Made by a program: the position numbers and the translations under genes | DNA from: Candidatus Tokpelaia sp. JSC085 | GTDB taxonomy: Bacteria > Pseudomonadota > Alphaproteobacteria > Rhizobiales > Rhizobiaceae | Direction of reading: 5' to 3' | DNA length: 64,000 bases | NCBI GenBank assembly: GCA_003331005.1 | Contig: QENC01000001.1 | Span: forward strand, 733,174-797,173 | The notes under the pieces: model-generated | Seen by the model: the letters and a program-made list of their open reading frames with translations, nothing else | Told to the model about the DNA's origin: nothing | Database searches by the model: none | Shown: positions 59,693 through 64,000 of the stretch, piece by piece | Numbering within the stretch: position 1 is the stretch's first letter | How the letters are laid out: the number at the start of each line of letters is the position of its first letter

Positions 59693-61807
59693 ATGTTTAA
59701 TACATCTAAAATAGAAATTGAATGGGCAGGGCGTCCGCTTATTCTAGAATCTGGGAGAATCGCACGGCAAGCTGATGGTGCCATTCTTGCAACCTATGGT
59801 GAAACTATCGTTCTTGCAACTGTTGTTTCTGCCAGAGGTCCTGGACAGGACCAGAGTTTTTTCCCACTGACAGTTCATTATCAGGAAAGAGGCTACTCGG
59901 CTGGTCGTATTCCAGGTGGTTACTTCAGGAGAGAAGGACGTCCGAGTGAAAACGAAACCTTGATTTCACGTCTGATCGACCGTCCACTCCGACCACTTTT
60001 CCCGGAAGATTACAAAAATGAGACACAGGTCATTATTACGGTTATGCAGCATGACCTAGAAAACAATCCGGATATTCTGTCCATGATAGCTACTTCAGCC
60101 GCCTTAACACTTTCAGGTATTCCATTTATGGGACCTATCGGTGGTGCGCGCGTTGGCTATATCAATGGCGAATATGTCCTGAACCCTAACATTGATGAAA
60201 TGCCAAAATCTGCACTTGATCTTGTTGTTGCAGGGACCTCAGATGCAGTACTAATGGTTGAATCAGAGGCACGGGAACTGACAGAAGAGGTCATGTTAGA
60301 GGCAGTCATGTTCGGACAGCGTGGATTTCAGCCGGTTATTGATGCTATCATTAAACTTGCAGAAGTAGCGGCAAGAGAACCACGGGAGTTTGAACCAAAA
60401 GATCTTTCTTGGCTCAAGAAAGAAATGCGTGAATTGATGGAAAAAGATCTATCATCTGCCTACAAGATTACTGATAAACAGGTTCGTTATGCTGTTGTTG
60501 ATTCAATAAAGGATAAGGTTATAAGAAAATTTTTAGCTGATGATGATGCAGAAGCATTAGAATTCACAGAGGGAGATATCAGTACAGTTTTTAAGCATCT
60601 GCAAGCTGACATTGTACGACAGAATATTCTGGATACTGGCATTCGTATTGATGGCCGTGATCTTGAAACAGTGCGACCTATTGCAGCACAGGTCGGTCTT
60701 CTTCCGCGTTCTCACGGTTCATCTCTTTTTACACGTGGCGAGACACAGGCGATTGTCGTAGCAACGCTTGGCACCGGTGAAGATGAGCAATATGTTGATG
60801 CACTCACTGGCTTGGTCAAAGAAACCTTTATGCTCCATTATAATTTTCCGCCTTTCTCCGTTGGTGAAACGGGGCGTCTTGGATCACCTGGTCGGCGTGA
60901 AATAGGTCATGGCAAGCTTGCTTGGCGGGCAATCCACCCAATGCTACCACAAAAAGAGAGTTTTCCTTATACAATCCGTGCTGTGTCAGAAATCACCGAA
61001 TCCAATGGTTCTTCTTCTATGGCTACTGTTTGCGGCACCTCATTGGCGTTAATGGATGCTGGCGTACCTCTTGCACGTCCAGTCGCCGGAATTGCCATGG
61101 GTCTTATAAAAGAGGGAGAGCGCTTTGCTGTTCTATCCGACATTCTAGGTGATGAAGATTACCTCGGTGATATGGATTTCAAGGTTGCTGGCACTGAACA
61201 AGGTATCACCTCATTGCAAATGGATATCAAGATTCACGGTCTTACTGAAGAGATTATGAAAATTGCTCTTGAGCAAGCGAAAAGTGGTCGCATCCATATT
61301 CTGTCTGAAATGGCTCAGGCAATTTCAGTTTCCCGTGATGATCTTGGTGAATATGCTCCGCGTATTGAAGTGATAAGCATTCCGATAGACAAGATCCGGG
61401 ATGTTATCGGTTCAGGAGGGAAGGTGATTCGTGAAATTGTTGAGCAGACAGGTGCTAAGATCAGTATTGAGGATGATGGAGCAGTTAAGATCGCTTCATC
61501 AGATGCAAAAACCATCGAAACAGCTAAGCGCCGTATTCATTCGATTGTTGCTGAACCAGAGGTTGGTCACATTTATCAAGGCATTGTTGTTAAGACTACC
61601 GATTTTGGTGCCTTTGTTAATTTCTTTGGTGCGCGTGACGGTCTTGTTCATATTTCACATCTCTCTGTTAACCGTGTCTATAAAACCTCGGATGTCGTGA
61701 AAGAAGGAGATCGTGTTTGGGTCAAGCTCATGGGCTTTGATGACCGTGGTAAGGTCCGCCTGTCAATGAAGTCTGTTGATCAGAAAACAGGGAAGGCCAT
61801 TTCATAA
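59693..61807 (+). CDS. pnp: Polyribonucleotide nucleotidyltransferase (PNPase)
   Basis: 704 residues. 3'-5' phosphorolytic exoribonuclease. Two RNase PH domains (first with [20 protein letters not shown] and [13 protein letters not shown]; second with [40 protein letters not shown], and DGGSSS-like [20 protein letters not shown]), the helical linker between them, then KH ([20 protein letters not shown]) and S1 ([20 protein letters not shown]) domains. The catalytic acidic residues in [17 protein letters not shown] are kept. Last gene of the cluster, convergent with an M23 peptidase gene. Confidence 0.96.
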   Translation: MFNTSKIEIEWAGRPLILESGRIARQADGAILATYGETIVLATVVSARGPGQDQSFFPLTVHYQERGYSAGRIPGGYFRREGRPSENETLISRLIDRPLRPLFPEDYKNETQVIITVMQHDLENNPDILSMIATSAALTLSGIPFMGPIGGARVGYINGEYVLNPNIDEMPKSALDLVVAGTSDAVLMVESEARELTEEVMLEAVMFGQRGFQPVIDAIIKLAEVAAREPREFEPKDLSWLKKEMRELMEKDLSSAYKITDKQVRYAVVDSIKDKVIRKFLADDDAEALEFTEGDISTVFKHLQADIVRQNILDTGIRIDGRDLETVRPIAAQVGLLPRSHGSSLFTRGETQAIVVATLGTGEDEQYVDALTGLVKETFMLHYNFPPFSVGETGRLGSPGRREIGHGKLAWRAIHPMLPQKESFPYTIRAVSEITESNGSSSMATVCGTSLALMDAGVPLARPVAGIAMGLIKEGERFAVLSDILGDEDYLGDMDFKVAGTEQGITSLQMDIKIHGLTEEIMKIALEQAKSGRIHILSEMAQAISVSRDDLGEYAPRIEVISIPIDKIRDVIGSGGKVIREIVEQTGAKISIEDDGAVKIASSDAKTIETAKRRIHSIVAEPEVGHIYQGIVVKTTDFGAFVNFFGARDGLVHISHLSVNRVYKTSDVVKEGDRVWVKLMGFDDRGKVRLSMKSVDQKTGKAIS

Positions 61808-61858
61808 ACTTTAAGATAGAATGGTCATCGCAAGGATAAATTTTGAACCTAATCGTAA

Positions 61859-61897
61859 GACACAAAACGCTACCAAAATTGCGTAACGTTTTGTGTC
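61859..61897. terminator. 11-bp inverted repeat between convergent pnp and the M23 gene
   Basis: GACACAAAACG (61859-61869) is followed after 17 nt by its perfect complement CGTTTTGTGTC (61887-61897). Located 52 nt after the pnp stop and about 90 nt from the stop of the opposite gene. It has no T-tract, but its symmetric placement between convergent genes suggests a shared terminator or 3'-end stabiliser. Confidence 0.6.
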
Positions 61898-61988
61898 AGA
61901 TATGCATATAAAGACAAGATGATGATCATTCAAGTGTTCCAGAAATAAGTACAGGGAATCAAAGAACACCAAGTGTGTCTATTAGTAT

Positions 61989-63941
61989 TCATGTTTTTAC
62001 AGATACAACGCGAGTATTATTATTATTCTCATTCATGATAAGATCAAGACTATCACGGTCACGCTTAAACGCTTCAAGTTCCTTTCCTTTCAGTGATTTC
62101 TCATCAGGTAGACGGATGTGCATTGGATCGACCTTAGTGTTATTTATAATAATTTCAAAGTGACAATGTGGTCCAGTTGAAAGCCCTGTTGAGCCTATAT
62201 AACCGATAATTTGGCCCTGATATACTTGTACTCCCGGTTTAATACCTGGAGCAAAAGCATTTTGGTGTGAATAACTGGTGATATATCCATGTGCATGGCG
62301 AATTTCTGTGCGATATCCGTACCCACGTGTCCATCCTGCTTTTATAATCTTACCGTCCCCAGCAGCTACTATTGGGGATCCACGTGGTGCAGACCAATCG
62401 ACACCAGTGTGCATACGCACATAGCCGAGAATGGGATGACGACGTATACCAAATGGTGAACGAAAGACCCCATTTGGAACAGGCTTGCGCAACAAAAACT
62501 GCTTTGAGCTTTTTCCTCTCGCATCATAATAATCTATTTCTCTATTGCTAGACTGAAAGCGATAATAGCGCCGTGTTGTCCCAGAAAAATTGGCGCTGAC
62601 GTACAGGATATCACGATCCGTCTTTTCATCCTTTTCATCTTTCTCATCAGGGATGAGATAAAAAACCTCCATTGAATCGTTGGATGAAATCCGCGATTGC
62701 ATATCAATCTCGTTGGCTAGCATACGAATAAGTTGTTTTGCCATAATACGCGTCATACCATGCGTTAGCGCTGATTGGAAAACAGCATCATATACTGTCG
62801 GCAGTGTATCAGACGATACACGAACAGTTGGTCTTCTACCTTCTAATACTGTGTTGAGTGTCGGCGTTAGCTCTGGTTCCTCCGCCTGAATATATTGATT
62901 AAAATCATTTAGTGCTACACTAACATAGTGTTTTTTGTCATTATAAATGCTTGCACGGACGATTTTGTCCTTTCTGAAACGGGTCTCTATCCCGAGACGC
63001 AGTACACTATTTTTCTTGAATGTTCTATTATTACTAAGGTGAGCTAAGAGTTCAGCAATTTTATTTGTATCCTCACCTGTGTAATTTCTACGATGAAACG
63101 CATCTATGATTAGTTCACTCTCTGCAAGAGGGATGATATCTTCCGAATAATTGCTTACACTGTCACTGCTCTTCTGTTCGGTAAGAAAACTGACATTTTC
63201 TTTGAAAATTTTGACATTCAAGGTAGGAGATGAGGAGTGTTGAATTTTTAATTGCATCGGCTTTGTATAAGTAAATGCAGAACTTTCTGTTATATTATTT
63301 TCAAATTGAGATTTAGCTAATTGGACAGCGTGTTTAATTTCATCAAGGGTTAAGCAATCTGCATCATCAAAGCTTCTTTTAGAAGCGGAAGTTGGAAACT
63401 CAGATGTTTGTAATGTGATTTCAGCCTCACTTTTTAAGCCATAGATTTGTGTCGTGCTTTCTACCTGCGTCGGATGATCATTCGTGGTAAAGAGATTTAA
63501 CGCGTTGAATTTTGGATAGTTAAAATTTTTCGTGTCACTTTCTGCAAGAATCATGTAGACAAGCTCAAAGGTTTGACTCCTAATCACTTCTCTGCCTTCT
63601 ATTTTTTGTCTTATAGATAAGGCCATCTGACGCTTATTATTGAAGGTTCTGGGTAACTTTGCTGTGATAAGACGGCTACTTTTTTGACGATCAAAATCAA
63701 GAACTCTGCCATACATTTCATGTTCTCTGAGAAGTCTTTGTGGAGTTACAAGTCGCTTCTTTCCATCAAATGCGACAATGAATGCTACACCCATCAGTAC
63801 AGAGGATATCATAGCAGTCAATAATGCTCCGATCAACCAGCGGATTGAAATTTGACGGCGATCATTATGATGGCTATTTTTTTGGACTCTGATAGGAGGT
63901 TCATCACAGAAATAACTTTTCAAATCCTTGTTTTGCATCAT
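61989..63941 (-). CDS. Membrane-anchored M23 (LytM) peptidoglycan endopeptidase
   Basis: 650 residues. One membrane helix near the N-terminus (IGALLTAMISSVLMGVAFIV, about residues 37-56) sets a type II topology with a large periplasmic part. A long, poorly conserved middle region contains LysM-like/OapA-like segments. The C-terminal M23 domain (about 500-620) has RHPILGYVRMHTGVDWSAPR with the first His and Asp, and GLSTGPHCHFEIIINNTKVD with the HxH pair, so the zinc-binding residues are complete. It probably cleaves peptide crosslinks during growth or division. Related rhizobial genes are often near pnp. Start is ATG-ATG; the second is equally possible. Confidence 0.9.
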   Translation of the reverse strand: MMQNKDLKSYFCDEPPIRVQKNSHHNDRRQISIRWLIGALLTAMISSVLMGVAFIVAFDGKKRLVTPQRLLREHEMYGRVLDFDRQKSSRLITAKLPRTFNNKRQMALSIRQKIEGREVIRSQTFELVYMILAESDTKNFNYPKFNALNLFTTNDHPTQVESTTQIYGLKSEAEITLQTSEFPTSASKRSFDDADCLTLDEIKHAVQLAKSQFENNITESSAFTYTKPMQLKIQHSSSPTLNVKIFKENVSFLTEQKSSDSVSNYSEDIIPLAESELIIDAFHRRNYTGEDTNKIAELLAHLSNNRTFKKNSVLRLGIETRFRKDKIVRASIYNDKKHYVSVALNDFNQYIQAEEPELTPTLNTVLEGRRPTVRVSSDTLPTVYDAVFQSALTHGMTRIMAKQLIRMLANEIDMQSRISSNDSMEVFYLIPDEKDEKDEKTDRDILYVSANFSGTTRRYYRFQSSNREIDYYDARGKSSKQFLLRKPVPNGVFRSPFGIRRHPILGYVRMHTGVDWSAPRGSPIVAAGDGKIIKAGWTRGYGYRTEIRHAHGYITSYSHQNAFAPGIKPGVQVYQGQIIGYIGSTGLSTGPHCHFEIIINNTKVDPMHIRLPDEKSLKGKELEAFKRDRDSLDLIMNENNNNTRVVSVKT

Positions 63942-63986
63942 GCAATTTTACCACATCTTGATAGGGAAATACAAAATTGAACTTTC

Positions 63987-63992
63987 AGGAGG
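63987..63992 (+). promoter_or_regulatory. Shine-Dalgarno-like AGGAGG at the window edge
   Basis: AGGAGG followed by ATTGAAGA at the end of the window. It may serve a plus-strand gene starting just beyond the edge (or the TTG at 63994). It is divergent from the M23 gene. The coding sequence is not in the window. Confidence 0.3.
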
Positions 63993-64000
63993 ATTGAAGA

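Overview
The window looks like a chromosomal segment of a low-GC, streamlined alphaproteobacterium of the Hyphomicrobiales (Rhizobiales), probably a host-associated relative of the Bartonella/Brucella branch. Three kinds of evidence point there. It has a CcrM-type GANTC methyltransferase. It keeps several rhizobial gene neighbourhoods: tatABC-serS, fabD-fabG-acpP-fabF-mltG, ccrM/mutY/DUF721/dsbA, tRNA-Leu-tig, and miaB-ybeY-lnt-metK-trmB followed by rimP-nusA-ylxR-infB-rbfA-truB-rpsO-pnp. It also has a small heat-shock gene followed by DUF1150, preceded by a ROSE-like RNA thermometer. GC content is low for the order, several neighbourhoods have lost usual members (phoH, corC, surE, smc and others), and spacers are long and decayed. 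The organism is inferred from gene content, not from a marker search.

Layout. 1-1918 (minus): carboxy(nor)spermidine synthase (cut by the window edge) and decarboxylase. 1919-3275: decayed spacer with a possible membrane-protein relic. 3276-3812: infC with an ATT start. 3984-7616: alpha/beta hydrolase, DUF1150, a frameshifted hsp20 under a ROSE element, a nitrilase-family hydrolase and nth. 7879-12322: rpmI, rplT, pheS, pheT. 12489-16001: ilvC, a glutathione S-transferase, an alanine/sodium symporter. 16167-19047: tatABC and serS. 19416-26856: alaS and the fatty-acid cluster ending in mltG. 26879-34639: SAF-domain dehydrogenase, HAD phosphatase, ccrM, mutY, DUF721, a DsbA-like protein and a GT25 glycosyltransferase. 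34843-37276: a gammaproteobacterial-type asd and tRNAs for Val, Asp and Leu. 37454-42912: tig, a TerC/DUF475 protein, pgi, tsaB. 43179-49182: miaB, ybeY, lnt, metK, trmB. 49361-61807: the rimP-to-pnp translation and RNA-decay cluster, interrupted by a two-domain GT2+GT8 glycosyltransferase. 61989-63941 (minus): a membrane-anchored M23 peptidase.

Most genes are information-processing or envelope housekeeping functions. Three genes (hsp20, trmB, truB) each depart by one base, at or beside a homopolymer, from the frame their families need. That means early decay, rescue by slippage or an alternative start, or sequencing error. The least expected features are the ROSE-like thermometer in front of a broken hsp20, the foreign-looking asd beside a tRNA gene, the AT-rich bifunctional glycosyltransferase between truB and rpsO, and a compound hairpin region between fabG and acpP.
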